NCBI GenBank assembly: GCA_020633555.1
Contig: JACKDL010000029.1
Location: forward strand, 6,049 to 70,048
Length of the DNA stretch: 64,000 bases
DNA from: Myxococcales bacterium
Lineage (GTDB): Bacteria; Myxococcota_A; Bradymonadia; UBA7976; UBA1532
Reading direction: 5' to 3'
Every line of letters starts with the position of its first letter. Within the stretch, counting starts at the first letter, position 1. Below, in pieces: positions 1 to 8,921 of the stretch. A program made the translations under genes and the position numbers. The notes beneath the pieces were generated by a model, which did not search any database, was not told the origin of the DNA, and was given only the letters and a program-made list of their open reading frames with translations.

Positions 1-1516
1 ACGGGCTGGCGCTGGCCGGCCACAACGACGGGCTGGGGGTGCTGCTGTCGGCCATCGAGCTGGGTCAGGACCTGGACCAGCGGCGGCGGGCGGTGGACGC
101 CCTGGGCGCGTTGGGCGATCTGCGCGCCCTGGACCCGCTGATCACCCTGGTGGAGAGCGACGGGCACGCCTTGCAGGATCCCGCGGCCGAGGCCCTGGGC
201 CGGCTGGCCGAGGACGGCCCGTCCCGCGAGCGGGCCTTCCCGCTGCTGGCCAAGCTGGCCGAGCACGAGGCGGGCTGGTCGCGGGGTGGGGTGGCCTCGC
301 GGGCGCTGCGCGGGCTGCGCTGGATCGGCGGCGCCGACGCCTGGGCCATCGTGCGCAAGCGGGTGGCCGACGAGAGCTGGGTCATCCGCGAGGTGGTCTG
401 CGAGCTCCTGGCCCACGATCCGGGCGAGGGGGCCGACGCCCTGCTGCAGGCCCGGCTGCGCGAGGACGACGACTGGGACGTGGCCCAGGCCTGCGCCCGC
501 AGCTTGCGGCACCGCCACGGGCCCGACAGCCTGGTGCCCGACTTCGCCATCGCCCGCGGGACCTACGAGGACCTGGAGCCCAAGACCCTGGAGCGGCTGG
601 CCACCCAGGCCACGCCAGCCCAGCTCTTCGAGCTGCTGGGCGAGGTGCAGGACTGGGACGCCTACGGCGAGCCCCTGGCCGACGCCGTGCGGGCGCGGGC
701 CACGGCGGCCGACGCCGTGCGAGCCCTGGGCGCCTTGCAGCTCCCGGTGGCCGCGCTGGCGGCCCAGGTGGTGGGCGCCTCGGCCCGGGACGGCGCGGTG
801 GCCCAGGCGCTGCCCGCGGCCCTGGAGGCGGCCGTCGCGGCCTGGCGCAAGGCGCGCCAGGCCGAGGACGACGACGTGGCCGAGCGCGCCGAGCAGGTGG
901 CCCGGCTGCTGTGGGCGGCAGGCCGGCAGGGGGTGGGGGACACCCAGGCCCTGGCGCTGGCCGAGGCCCCTCGAAGCCGGCGACGACGCCCGGGCGGTGC
1001 GCCGCGCGGCCCTGACGGCGCTGGCCGAGGGGCTCGGCGGGGCGCAGGCCCTGCCGGTGCTGCAGCGGGCCGTGGGCGCCACCGACAGCGCCGCGCGGGC
1101 CACGGCGGCCGCCGTGGCCCGCGCAGGCGGCGCGGGACCCCAAGGCGGCCGCCCAAGCGGCGCCCGCGCTCATCGACGACGCCGCGCTGGCCTGGCTGGT
1201 GCGGCCCGAGGTGGACGTGGAGGGCGCCCTGCGAGCGGGCGCGCAGATCGCCCACGCCCAGGGGGTGGTGCTGCCCCACCTGATCGCTGCCGGCGACGTG
1301 GTGGGCCTGGCGGCGGTGGCCGAGGACCGCAAGGCCCCCGAGGTCAGCCGGCTGGGCGCGCTGGAGGCCCTGGCGCGCATCCCCCGGGAGGCGGCGGTGG
1401 CGCCCCTGCTGGCGGTGGCGAAGGACGACGACGAGGACGAGGCCGTGCGCAAGGCCGCGTGGCGGGCGGTGCGCCGGCACCGCCGCGCCCAGGCCCGGGC
1501 GGAGGTGCAGCGATGA
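1..1516 (+). CDS. HEAT/ARM-repeat protein, 5'-truncated, two apparent frameshifts
   Basis: About 500 codons of Ala/Leu/Asp-rich paired helices in HEAT/ARM style are visible (for example ALGALGDLRALDPLITLVES). The frame is open to the window edge, so the true start lies to the left. Reading continues in frame 3 to about 965, then frame 1 to about 1135, then frame 2 to the stop at 1514-1516. Removing one C from the C run near 965 and one G near 1132 restores a continuous repeat protein, so these are sequencing errors or real inactivating mutations. The stop overlaps the next ATG (ATGA). It is the first gene of a three-gene retron-type cassette; from memory, HEAT/ARM proteins accompany winged-helix-SWIM and RT proteins in type XIII retrons. 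A scaffold or effector role is inferred from family only. Confidence 0.75.
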
Positions 1517-3384
1517 GCGATCCGATGACCCCCGCCGAGCCCACCCGGGTGGGCGTCACCCAGCGCTACGCGGGCGGCAGCGCCCTGGCCGCCGGCGACG
1601 GGGGCGACGCCCTGCTGCTGGCGGCGGATCTGGGCCGCGACCAGGTGTTCCTGGACGCCACGCTGACGGACGCCGTGCGGGTGCGCGAGGCCCTGTCGGC
1701 TCTGCACGAGGTGGTGGCCAGCGACCTGCGCTACAAGCCCAAGGACCAGACGGCCTACCTGGCCTACCGCCGGGTGAAGGCGCAGGGGGCCACCCAAGGG
1801 CAGCACCAGGCGCAGCAGGCGTGGTTCGAGTGGCTGGCGCGCAACGATCCCGACGCTTGGATGGTGCTGGACCCCGTGGTGACGGTGCACCCGGATGGGG
1901 TGGTCTTCGAGGTGTTCTCGAAGGACGAGGGCACCTACGCCCAGCTCACGGTGGACAAGGCCGCCTTCGCCGCCCGCGGCGAGGTGACCTGCGGCACCAC
2001 GAACGTCGACTTCAGCGACGCGCTGTTCGACGGCGTGCAGCGCCTGCGCAGCGACCGCGAGACCCGGCTGGTGGTGGGCGCCCAGGCGGTGGCCCTGCAG
2101 AGCCAGACCCCCGAGGGGGCCGGCCCGCCGGTGGTCACCAAGCAGATCAAGGTGCCCGAGGCCTGGCTGCGGGGCTTCCTGCAGGTGCAGTCGGCGGCCC
2201 TGCTGGCCGACGCCACCGTCGAGCTGGCCCCCATCGACCTGTACAACGTGCTGCGGCAGCTCCGGCTGAACGCTGATCAGAAGGGCAGCGGACGTGGGAT
2301 CCGCTTCGAGCTGGTGCCCGGCGAGCCGCCGCGGCTGGTGCTCGAGCCCTGGGAGGTGGTCATCGAGAGCGCCGGGGCCCCCTACGGCGGGCGCCGGGCC
2401 CGGGTGATCCGGGTGTGGGGCCGCCGCCGGCTGATGCTGCTGCGCCGGGTGCTGCCCTTCGCCGACGCGGTCACCGTGCACCTGCTGGGCACCGGCCTGC
2501 CCAGCTTCATCAGCCTGAACTGCGGGCCGCTGACCTTCACCCTGGGCCTTACGGGGTTCACCGCGAGCAACTGGTCCGCCGCCCTGGCCTTCGACGTGCT
2601 GCTGCCCCGGCCGAACCCGGGCGAGGACGCCGACGCTCAGGCGGTGGTGGCGGCGCTGGCCGAGGCGCAGGTGGCCTCGCTGGCCAGCCTGGCCAAGGCC
2701 ACGGGCCTGAAGCCTGCCGACGCCCGCGCGGCGCTCCAGCGGGCCTGCCAGCGCGGGCAGGTGATGTACGACGTGGCCAGCGACCGCTTCCGGCACCGGC
2801 CCCTGGTGGGCGTGGTCCTGGACGAGGTGGGCCTGGCCTTCCGCGGCGAGCGCGAGAAGCAGGCCGCCGATCTGCTGGCCACCGCCGACGCCGTGAAGAT
2901 CGTGCGCGAGGTGCCCCACCCGGGCAGCACCGAGGTGGTGGGCGACGTGGCCGTGGCCGCCGATGGGCGCACCTACCGCGTGAGCTTCCACCTGGACGAC
3001 GAGGGCCGGGTGAGCCGCATCGAGGACACCAGCCCCTTCTTCCGCCAGCACGGGCTGAAGCACGGCCCCAGCGCGCCGCTCATCGCGCTGCGTACGGCCT
3101 TCGCCCAGCGCGAGGCGGAGCGGGCCGCGAACCGGGGCAAGGACCGCAAGCGGGTGCAGGTGGAGGCGCGCACGTACACCCGCCGCCACCCCCGCGGCGA
3201 GACGGTGCACGCGGTGAGCCTGGACCGCACCATCGTGCGAGTGCGGTGGGGGGAGCGGGGCGAGCCCCCGCGGCAGCAGCGGCTGCACTTCGACTCGGTG
3301 GCCGACGCCCGCGCCGCCTACTTCGAACGCGTCGATGCGCTGGAGGCCAAGGGCTTCCTCGACGCCAGCGCCGGGGGGCGGTGA
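1513..3384 (+). CDS. Winged-helix/SWIM-like (WHSWIM) retron accessory protein with WGR-like C-terminus
   Basis: 623 aa, starting at the ATG that overlaps the HEAT gene stop. Residues about 371-430 look like a winged helix (helix-turn-helix followed by a basic wing). Residues about 487-527 follow the SWIM pattern: two strands, then GLKHGPSAPLIALR. The metal ligands are missing: the CxC position reads D-T-S-P (about 505-508), and the expected C-x-H reads S520-A-P522. Residues about 553-617 resemble a WGR domain (VRVRWGERGEP, later FDSVADARAAYFERV). The gene ends one base before the RT gene. The family is known from RT-linked cassettes in which it is a likely effector or adaptor. The zinc-free SWIM may be purely structural. 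The order HEAT-WHSWIM-RT supports the assignment more than any single motif. Confidence 0.72.
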   Translation: MSDPMTPAEPTRVGVTQRYAGGSALAAGDGGDALLLAADLGRDQVFLDATLTDAVRVREALSALHEVVASDLRYKPKDQTAYLAYRRVKAQGATQGQHQAQQAWFEWLARNDPDAWMVLDPVVTVHPDGVVFEVFSKDEGTYAQLTVDKAAFAARGEVTCGTTNVDFSDALFDGVQRLRSDRETRLVVGAQAVALQSQTPEGAGPPVVTKQIKVPEAWLRGFLQVQSAALLADATVELAPIDLYNVLRQLRLNADQKGSGRGIRFELVPGEPPRLVLEPWEVVIESAGAPYGGRRARVIRVWGRRRLMLLRRVLPFADAVTVHLLGTGLPSFISLNCGPLTFTLGLTGFTASNWSAALAFDVLLPRPNPGEDADAQAVVAALAEAQVASLASLAKATGLKPADARAALQRACQRGQVMYDVASDRFRHRPLVGVVLDEVGLAFRGEREKQAADLLATADAVKIVREVPHPGSTEVVGDVAVAADGRTYRVSFHLDDEGRVSRIEDTSPFFRQHGLKHGPSAPLIALRTAFAQREAERAANRGKDRKRVQVEARTYTRRHPRGETVHAVSLDRTIVRVRWGERGEPPRQQRLHFDSVADARAAYFERVDALEAKGFLDASAGGR

Positions 3385-3385
3385 C

Positions 3386-4696
3386 ATGGCCACGCGACCC
3401 AATGACCGCCAGGCCCTGTGGGCGGCCATCGCCCGCGCCGGGGGCATCGACGCCTACGTCCAGGCCCAGCTCGTGGCGGGGGGCTTCGCCGCCGAGCGCA
3501 AGCCCACCGACGGCATGAGCAAGCGCGAGCTGGCGCGGTACAAGGCCGAGCTGAAGGCCGAGGCCGCCGAGAAGAAGCGCCTGAAGGCCGAGGCCTGGGC
3601 GGCCTACAAGGCCACGCACATCGTGCACCTGGGCGAGGGCGTCTACTTCAACGACGCCGACGACTTCGACCGCTTCGACCTGGCCGAGCCCGAGGCCCGG
3701 CTGGCCGAGAACGGGCTGCCGCGCATCGACGATCCGCAGGCCCTGGCCGAGGCCCTGGCGCTCAGCGTGCCCACCCTGCGCTGGCTGACCTTCCACCGCG
3801 ACGCCGCCACGATGCTGCACTACCGCCGCTTCACCATCCCCAAGAAGAGCGGGGGCGAGCGGGCCATCTGGGCGCCCATGGACACCCTGAAGTCCGCCCA
3901 GCGCTGGGTGCTGCGCCACATCGTCGAGCCCCTGCCGGTGCACGGGGCCGCCCACGGCTTCGTGCCGGGGCGCGGCATCGTCAGCAACGCCCAGGCCCAC
4001 AGCGAGGCGCGCATCCTCATCAATGTGGATCTGAAGGACTTCTTCCCCACGGTGACCGTGCGCCGGGTGAAGGGCGTGTTCCGCAAGGCGGGCTACCGCG
4101 AGCAGGTGGCCACGCTGCTGGCCATGCTGTGCACCGAGGCGCCCCGCGAGGTGGTCCGCCACGGCGAGACGGACTACTTCATCGCCCTGGGCCCCCGCTG
4201 CCTGCCCCAGGGCGCGCCCACCAGCCCGGCGCTCACCAACACCCTGTGCCTGCGCCTGGACCGCCGGCTGAGCGGCCTGGCCCGGCAGCGCGGCTGGCGC
4301 TACACCCGATACGCCGACGACCTGACCTTCAGCCTGCCGGTGAAGGCGGCGAAGGGCGCCGACGGCAACGTGGGCACCCTGCTGGGGGCCGTGCGGGCCA
4401 TCGTCGAGGCCGAGGGCTTCGCGCTGAACCCGAAGAAGACCCGCATCTGCCGGCCCGGCGGCCGCCAGAAGGTCACCGGGCTCATCGTGAACGGGGCCGA
4501 GCCGCCCCGGGCCCCGCGGGCCCTGCGGCGCATGCTGCGGGCGGCGGTGCACAACCTCGAGCAGGGCAAGCCGCTGCCCGAGGGCGAGACGGTGGCGCGG
4601 CTGGCCGGCTACGCCGCCTTCATCTACCAGACGAACCCGCAGGAGGGCGCCGAGCTGCTGCGCCGCTTCGCAGCGTTCGCTGGGGAGCAGGCGTAG
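3386..4696 (+). CDS. Retron-type reverse transcriptase
   Basis: 436 aa. The RT core carries the usual blocks: VDLKDFFPTV at about 214-223 (catalytic Asp 215), LPQGAPTSPALTN, and YADD at 309-312 with the two catalytic aspartates. It also has the two retron hallmarks, NAxxH (NAQAH, 201-205) and VTG (363-365), which separate retron RTs from group II intron and DGR enzymes. A basic, Lys/Ala-rich N-terminal extension of about 110 residues precedes the core, like the long extensions of myxobacterial retron RTs. Its product should be a branched RNA-DNA hybrid (msDNA) made from an msr-msd template. There is 1 base to the upstream gene and a 1-base overlap with the downstream gene, so no template RNA gene fits beside it. 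No sign of inactivation is seen. Confidence 0.93.
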   Translation: MATRPNDRQALWAAIARAGGIDAYVQAQLVAGGFAAERKPTDGMSKRELARYKAELKAEAAEKKRLKAEAWAAYKATHIVHLGEGVYFNDADDFDRFDLAEPEARLAENGLPRIDDPQALAEALALSVPTLRWLTFHRDAATMLHYRRFTIPKKSGGERAIWAPMDTLKSAQRWVLRHIVEPLPVHGAAHGFVPGRGIVSNAQAHSEARILINVDLKDFFPTVTVRRVKGVFRKAGYREQVATLLAMLCTEAPREVVRHGETDYFIALGPRCLPQGAPTSPALTNTLCLRLDRRLSGLARQRGWRYTRYADDLTFSLPVKAAKGADGNVGTLLGAVRAIVEAEGFALNPKKTRICRPGGRQKVTGLIVNGAEPPRAPRALRRMLRAAVHNLEQGKPLPEGETVARLAGYAAFIYQTNPQEGAELLRRFAAFAGEQA

Positions 4697-5502
4697 TGGC
4701 GCTCGCGGCGCGGCCGGTAGCGCTGGTCACCGGGGCCGCCAGCGGCCTCGGCCGCGCGGTGGCGGTGGCCCTGGGCCGGCGCGGCGGCCAGGTGCTGGTC
4801 ACCGACCTGCCCGGCAGCGACATGGACGCCACCTGCGCCGCCGTGCGGGCGGCGGGCGGCGAAGCGCAGGCCTTCGCCCTCGACGTCACCGACGCCGAGG
4901 CCTTCGCGGCCGCCTGGGACGCCGCCGAGGCCGCCTTCGGCCCGGTGGACCTGGTGGTGAACAACGCCGGCATCGCGGTGGTGGGCCCCATGGCCCAGGT
5001 CAGCCTCGAGGACTGGCACATCCAGCTCCAGGTGAACCTGTTCGGCGTGGTGCACGGCTGCCGGCTGGCGGCGCAGCGCATGGCCGGCCGCGGCGCCATC
5101 CTGAACGTGGCCAGCGGTGCGGGCCTGCTCTCGCCCCCGAAGATGGCCCCCTACAACGTCAGCAAGGCGGCGGTGGTGGCGCTCACCGAGACCCTGGCCG
5201 CCGAGCTGGGGCCCGCGGGCACCACCTGCACGGTGCTGGCGCCGCTGTTCTTCCAGACCAACCTCATGGCCACCTCGCGGGTCACCGACGAACGCCTGAA
5301 GAAGAAGGCGGCGGCGCTGATGGCCGAGGGCAAGCTCTCGGCCGACGACGTGGCCGAAGCGGCCCTGAAGGCTGTGGCCCGCGGCGACCTCTACGCCCTG
5401 CCCATGCGCGACGGCCGCTGGTACTGGCGCCTGAAGCGCCTGAGCCCCCAGACCTACGTGCGCCTGCTCGACTGGATGGCCCGCCGCAAGCTGAAGGGCT
5501 GA
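4696..5502 (+). CDS. Short-chain dehydrogenase/reductase (SDR), classical
   Basis: 268 aa from a GTG whose G is the last base of the RT stop codon (TAGTG), so translational coupling is possible. The Rossmann fold is complete: TGAASGLG nucleotide-binding loop near residues 10-17, NNAG, a catalytic Ser in the NVASGAG strand, and YNVSK with the Tyr/Lys pair. TDLPGSD after the second strand, with an acidic residue, suggests NAD(H) preference. The substrate is unknown; the C-terminus (WYWRLKRLSPQTYVRLLDWM) is typical of SDRs acting on hydrophobic substrates. It may be a host gene next to the retron or a co-transcribed accessory gene; I cannot tell which. It converges with the following lipoprotein gene (6 bases apart). 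Confidence 0.9.
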   Translation: MALAARPVALVTGAASGLGRAVAVALGRRGGQVLVTDLPGSDMDATCAAVRAAGGEAQAFALDVTDAEAFAAAWDAAEAAFGPVDLVVNNAGIAVVGPMAQVSLEDWHIQLQVNLFGVVHGCRLAAQRMAGRGAILNVASGAGLLSPPKMAPYNVSKAAVVALTETLAAELGPAGTTCTVLAPLFFQTNLMATSRVTDERLKKKAAALMAEGKLSADDVAEAALKAVARGDLYALPMRDGRWYWRLKRLSPQTYVRLLDWMARRKLKG

Positions 5503-5508
5503 CGGGGT

Positions 5509-7308
5509 TCAGGGCTCGACGCGCAGGTCCCGCGCGGCCCAGTAGATGGCGCGGAAGTCCACCGCCGGCAGCAGGGTCAGGCCGTCGCCGCCGCCGTTGA
5601 GCTGGTAGGGGTTGCTGCGCCAGTAGTAGTTGCTGGGCGGGCGCAGGTGGATGGGCAGCGGGCCCCGCGACACGATCGTGCCGCCGCGGCCGGTGCTGGG
5701 GTGGACCTCGACCTGAGTGCCGTCCACGGCCTCGCAGACACCCGCTTCCAGCTCGGCGGCGTCGCAGTTCTCGCGCGGATCGTCCCACAGCGGCGCCGCG
5801 GGGTAGTCCCGCAGCACGGCCACGGTGGCGGCGAGGGGCGCTGAGTCCCCCGCGCCCGGTCCGAAGGCCGAGTGGCCGGCGGCGGCCATGTGCGCCACCA
5901 GGTGGTACAGGGCCTGGCTCTGCTCCACCGGCTGCCGCTCGGCGTCGGGGCGCTGGTAGATGGCCGCCTGCACCACGTCGGCGGCCAGCGCCCGGTCGGC
6001 GGCGTCGGGCAGGTAGCGCACGGCCAGCCAGCCCGCGGTGAAGGCCATGTTGTAGCCCGAGTAGTTCGAGCCCACCCCCAGGTCCAGGCCGATCATCGAG
6101 TCCCGGGCCATCTGGAGCAGGCCCCGCACCGCCACCAGGTCATCGGCCAACCAGGCTTGCTGCCACGGCGCCTGGCTCACGTGGGCCAGGGCGGCCACGA
6201 TGCCCACCGCCATGAAGGCGTTGAAGCCGTTGGGGGCGCCGTCCACGTACACGCGGTCCACCGAGTTCTCGTTCAGGATCCCGTGGTAGGTGCGCCGGCC
6301 GTCGGCGTCGCGGATCTCCAGGTCGTAGCCCGAGTCCTGCACGGCGCGCAGGCCGTCCAGCAGCGCGGTGGCCGCCTCGCGCAGCGCCTGCTTTTCGGCG
6401 TCGGTGAAGTCGGGATCGTGGGCCACGGCCTCCCACGCCGCCGCGAAGGCCCAGGCCCAGCCCAGGTACATGTCGCGGCTGCAGGAGTCCTCCCAGATCC
6501 AGTCGGGATCCTGGCCGCCGTTGTCGGCGCGCCAGGTGCCGTTGTTTTTCTCTTCAGGCAAGGGCGCGCCGTCCGCGTCGAAGAGCGGCGTCACCTCGAC
6601 CTGCCCTTGCCCCGGCAGGTCGCGGCGGGCGATGGCGCGGGCGATCACGCCCGGCGTGCCGGTGATGCGCACCACCCGGGCCAGCACCTCCAGCCCAGTG
6701 CGAAGGTGGGCCCGGGCGCGCTCCACCTCGGCGCAGTCGGCGCCCCCGTCGCGCAGCGCGCGGTAGCGGTGGGCGTCGGCCACGATGCCGGCCCCGGCGT
6801 ACAGCCCGGTGACCTTGCCGAAGCTGCCGGTCAGCGCGCCCAGGTCGCCCTCGAAGGCCCAGCCGTCGCCGTCGGCGAAGGCCTGTACGGCGTCCCGGGC
6901 CGCCCGATCCACCACGCCCACGTCGGCGTTGCCGCCCGTGCCGAAGGCGCTGATGGCCCGCCACAGCCGGTCGATGCGGTGGGCCTTGGCGGCCAGCTCG
7001 GCGTCGTGGCCGGGGGCTGCAAGGCCCGGCAGGGCGGTGCTCAGCGCCACGGTCTCGCCGCAGGCCGGGGGCGCCTCGGGCGCGGGCAGCGGCGGCAGGC
7101 CCAAGTCCGAGCTGTGCACCTCGGCGTCCAACTGCGCGTCCGGGCCGCCGTCGGGGGTGACATTGCTGGCCTGGTCAGGCCGGGGGCTGGCGTCCAGCGC
7201 GAGTTCGGGCGGGGCCCCGTCGGCGGCGACGGGCTCGGCGCTGTCGTCGCAGCCAGCCAGCAGGGCAGAGAGGGCCAGGGCCCACGGCAGCAGTCGGGTG
7301 CAGTGCAT
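5509..7308 (-). CDS. Large secreted lipoprotein of unknown function
   Basis: 599 aa. The N-terminus is a lipoprotein signal with lipobox L-A-G-C at Cys20 followed by Asp-Asp, then an Ala/Pro/Asp-rich linker to about residue 85. The rest is an Ala/Trp/Tyr-rich, mostly helical domain containing WIWEDSCSRDMYLGWAWAFA, NENSVDRVYVDGAPNGFN and GVGSNYSGYNMAF. Its pattern of paired helices with aromatic loops recalls (alpha/alpha) toroid polysaccharide lyases or hydrolases, but I recognise no catalytic signature, so the function is open. The ATG is preceded by 41 bases separating it from the GAF gene upstream on the same strand. The terminal region has an RGGTIVSRGPLPIHLRPP segment that looks like beta structure. 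Confidence 0.85.
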   Translation of the reverse strand: MHCTRLLPWALALSALLAGCDDSAEPVAADGAPPELALDASPRPDQASNVTPDGGPDAQLDAEVHSSDLGLPPLPAPEAPPACGETVALSTALPGLAAPGHDAELAAKAHRIDRLWRAISAFGTGGNADVGVVDRAARDAVQAFADGDGWAFEGDLGALTGSFGKVTGLYAGAGIVADAHRYRALRDGGADCAEVERARAHLRTGLEVLARVVRITGTPGVIARAIARRDLPGQGQVEVTPLFDADGAPLPEEKNNGTWRADNGGQDPDWIWEDSCSRDMYLGWAWAFAAAWEAVAHDPDFTDAEKQALREAATALLDGLRAVQDSGYDLEIRDADGRRTYHGILNENSVDRVYVDGAPNGFNAFMAVGIVAALAHVSQAPWQQAWLADDLVAVRGLLQMARDSMIGLDLGVGSNYSGYNMAFTAGWLAVRYLPDAADRALAADVVQAAIYQRPDAERQPVEQSQALYHLVAHMAAAGHSAFGPGAGDSAPLAATVAVLRDYPAAPLWDDPRENCDAAELEAGVCEAVDGTQVEVHPSTGRGGTIVSRGPLPIHLRPPSNYYWRSNPYQLNGGGDGLTLLPAVDFRAIYWAARDLRVEP

Positions 7309-7349
7309 GGCGGCAGGGTAGGGCAGGCCCCCCCGCCTCGGAAGGCGCT

Positions 7350-7766
7350 TCAGCGCAGCTCGGCGGCCACCGCGCTCAGCGCCGCCAGCTCGGCCTCGCT
7401 CAGCGCCCGATCCTCCGCAAAGGCGAAGCCCACCACCGCCCGCACGGCGCCGACCTCATCAAACACGGGCAGCGCCGCGGCGGCCTGGGCGTCCACGGCC
7501 CGGGCCCCGGGCTTCACGTCGCCCGTCTCGTCCGTCTGGATGTTGCAGCTCACCACCGGCACCTGCCGGCTCAAGGCCAGCCCCGCCATGCCCTTGCCCG
7601 CGGGCACGAAGTCCACCACCGCCTGCACCGCCTCGGGGAGGTTCACCGCCCCGGTCAGCCGCAAGCCGTCACCCTCTCGGCGGTGCACTGAGCCGGCGAC
7701 GGCGCCTGCGGCGGCCAGCCGGGGGGCCAGCCAGGCGGCGTCGGCCCCCACACCGTCCCGGCTCAC
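7350..7766 (-). CDS. GAF-domain protein
   Basis: 138 aa from a GTG overlapping the dus stop codon (GTGA), hence translated after it in one operon. Nearly the whole protein is one GAF fold: a VDFVPAGKGMAGLAL strand-loop-helix, a PVVSCNIQTDE segment, then AAAALPVFDEVGAVRAVVGFAFAED, the typical closing strands. No attached kinase, cyclase or DNA-binding domain exists. It could bind a small ligand or sense redox state through its single central Cys. The link to tRNA dihydrouridylation is only by position. Confidence 0.75.
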   Translation of the reverse strand: MSRDGVGADAAWLAPRLAAAGAVAGSVHRREGDGLRLTGAVNLPEAVQAVVDFVPAGKGMAGLALSRQVPVVSCNIQTDETGDVKPGARAVDAQAAAALPVFDEVGAVRAVVGFAFAEDRALSEAELAALSAVAAELR

Positions 7767-8872
7767 TGGACGCAGCACTCGGCCTCCCGGGTCAGGTTTC
7801 GACTGTCGCCGCTGGTGTGATCGGTCACCTCGGCCTCGTGGATGCGGGTGAACCCGTCGGCCACGCCCTCGGCCTGCAGCCGCTCGAAGTAGCCGTGCAC
7901 CGCGTCGCGGATCGCCTCGGGGGTGAACGAGTGGTAGATGGTCTCGCGCAGCTCGGTGCCGTAGGGCAAGCCCCGGGTGAAGTAGCCGGTGACCTTCTTC
8001 ATGCGCCCCACGGCCCGCCGATCCGTCTGGGCCTCGGCCTCCAACATGCCGAAGTACTTCAATAAAGTGTCCCGGCGGTCCATCAGCGGCGGCTCGTAGG
8101 GCACCCGCCCCGCGAAGTGGTCGGCGATCTTGCGCAGGATCCACGGGTCGCGCATGGCGCCGCGGCCCACCATCACCCCGTCGGCCCCCGACGCGGCCAG
8201 CGCCGCCACTGCGTCGTCCACCGTGAGGATGTCGCCGTTCACCTGCACCGGGATCCGCAGCCGCGCCTTCGTGGCTCGCACCGCCGCCCAGTCGGCGCTG
8301 CCGCGGTACATCTGCATCCGCGTGCGCCCGTGAACCACCACCATGTCGGCGCCCTCCTCCTGCGCCATCCAGGCGATCTCGGGGGCGTTCAGGCGGTCGG
8401 TGTCCCAGCCCAGCCGCATCTTCACGGTCATGGGGATCGACACCGCCGCCTTCACCGCGGCGAACATGCGCCGGGCCAGCTCAGGCTCCTTCATCAGGGC
8501 CGAGCCGCTGCAGCCGCTGGTCACGGCCTTGCTGGGGCAGCCCAGGTTCAGGTCCACCACGTCGGCGCCGAGCTGCTCGCAGTACTCGGCGGCCTGGGCC
8601 ATCTTCTCGGGGTCGCGGCCGTAGATCTGGATGCTGACGGGGTGCTCGTCTTCGGGCAGCTCGGCGAGGCGCCAGGCGCTGGCCACGTTGCGGCTCATCA
8701 GGTCGCTCGACACGAACTCGGTGACCGTCAGGCCGCAGCCGCCCATGCCCCGGATCAGGGCCCGGAAGCCCTTGTCGGTGATGCCCTCCATGGGCGCCAG
8801 GGCGGTGGCGGGCGCCACCCGCACGGGGCCGATGTCGAAGGCGAACTCGCGGGCTGGATGCTGGGTGCTCAT
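7763..8872 (-). CDS. dusB: tRNA-dihydrouridine synthase, DusB-like
   Basis: 369 aa TIM barrel reducing uridines in tRNA with FMN and NAD(P)H. Visible family marks are APMEGITDKGFR at the first strand, SIQIYGRDPEKMAQAA, the NLGCPSKAV motif with the catalytic Cys, VKMRLGW, VVVHGRTRMQMYRGSADW, VQVNGDI and GVMVGRGAMRDPWI (phosphate-binding loop). Length is slightly above that of E. coli DusB (about 320). The extra residues form an unusual Cys-containing C-terminal tail (EAECCVQ). An in-frame ATG lies 50 bases from the next gene. The first gene of a two-gene operon with the GAF protein. Confidence 0.92.
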   Translation of the reverse strand: MSTQHPAREFAFDIGPVRVAPATALAPMEGITDKGFRALIRGMGGCGLTVTEFVSSDLMSRNVASAWRLAELPEDEHPVSIQIYGRDPEKMAQAAEYCEQLGADVVDLNLGCPSKAVTSGCSGSALMKEPELARRMFAAVKAAVSIPMTVKMRLGWDTDRLNAPEIAWMAQEEGADMVVVHGRTRMQMYRGSADWAAVRATKARLRIPVQVNGDILTVDDAVAALAASGADGVMVGRGAMRDPWILRKIADHFAGRVPYEPPLMDRRDTLLKYFGMLEAEAQTDRRAVGRMKKVTGYFTRGLPYGTELRETIYHSFTPEAIRDAVHGYFERLQAEGVADGFTRIHEAEVTDHTSGDSRNLTREAECCVQ

Positions 8873-8921
8873 GGGCCGCGGAGGGTAGCGGCCGGGGCCG
8901 GGGGGCGCAAACGGCCCCCGC

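Noticed and set aside
382..3447. Minus-strand open frame of about 1020 codons across the retron cassette
   Set aside because: Translation is His/Gln/Arg-rich without any domain, opposite well-supported retron genes.
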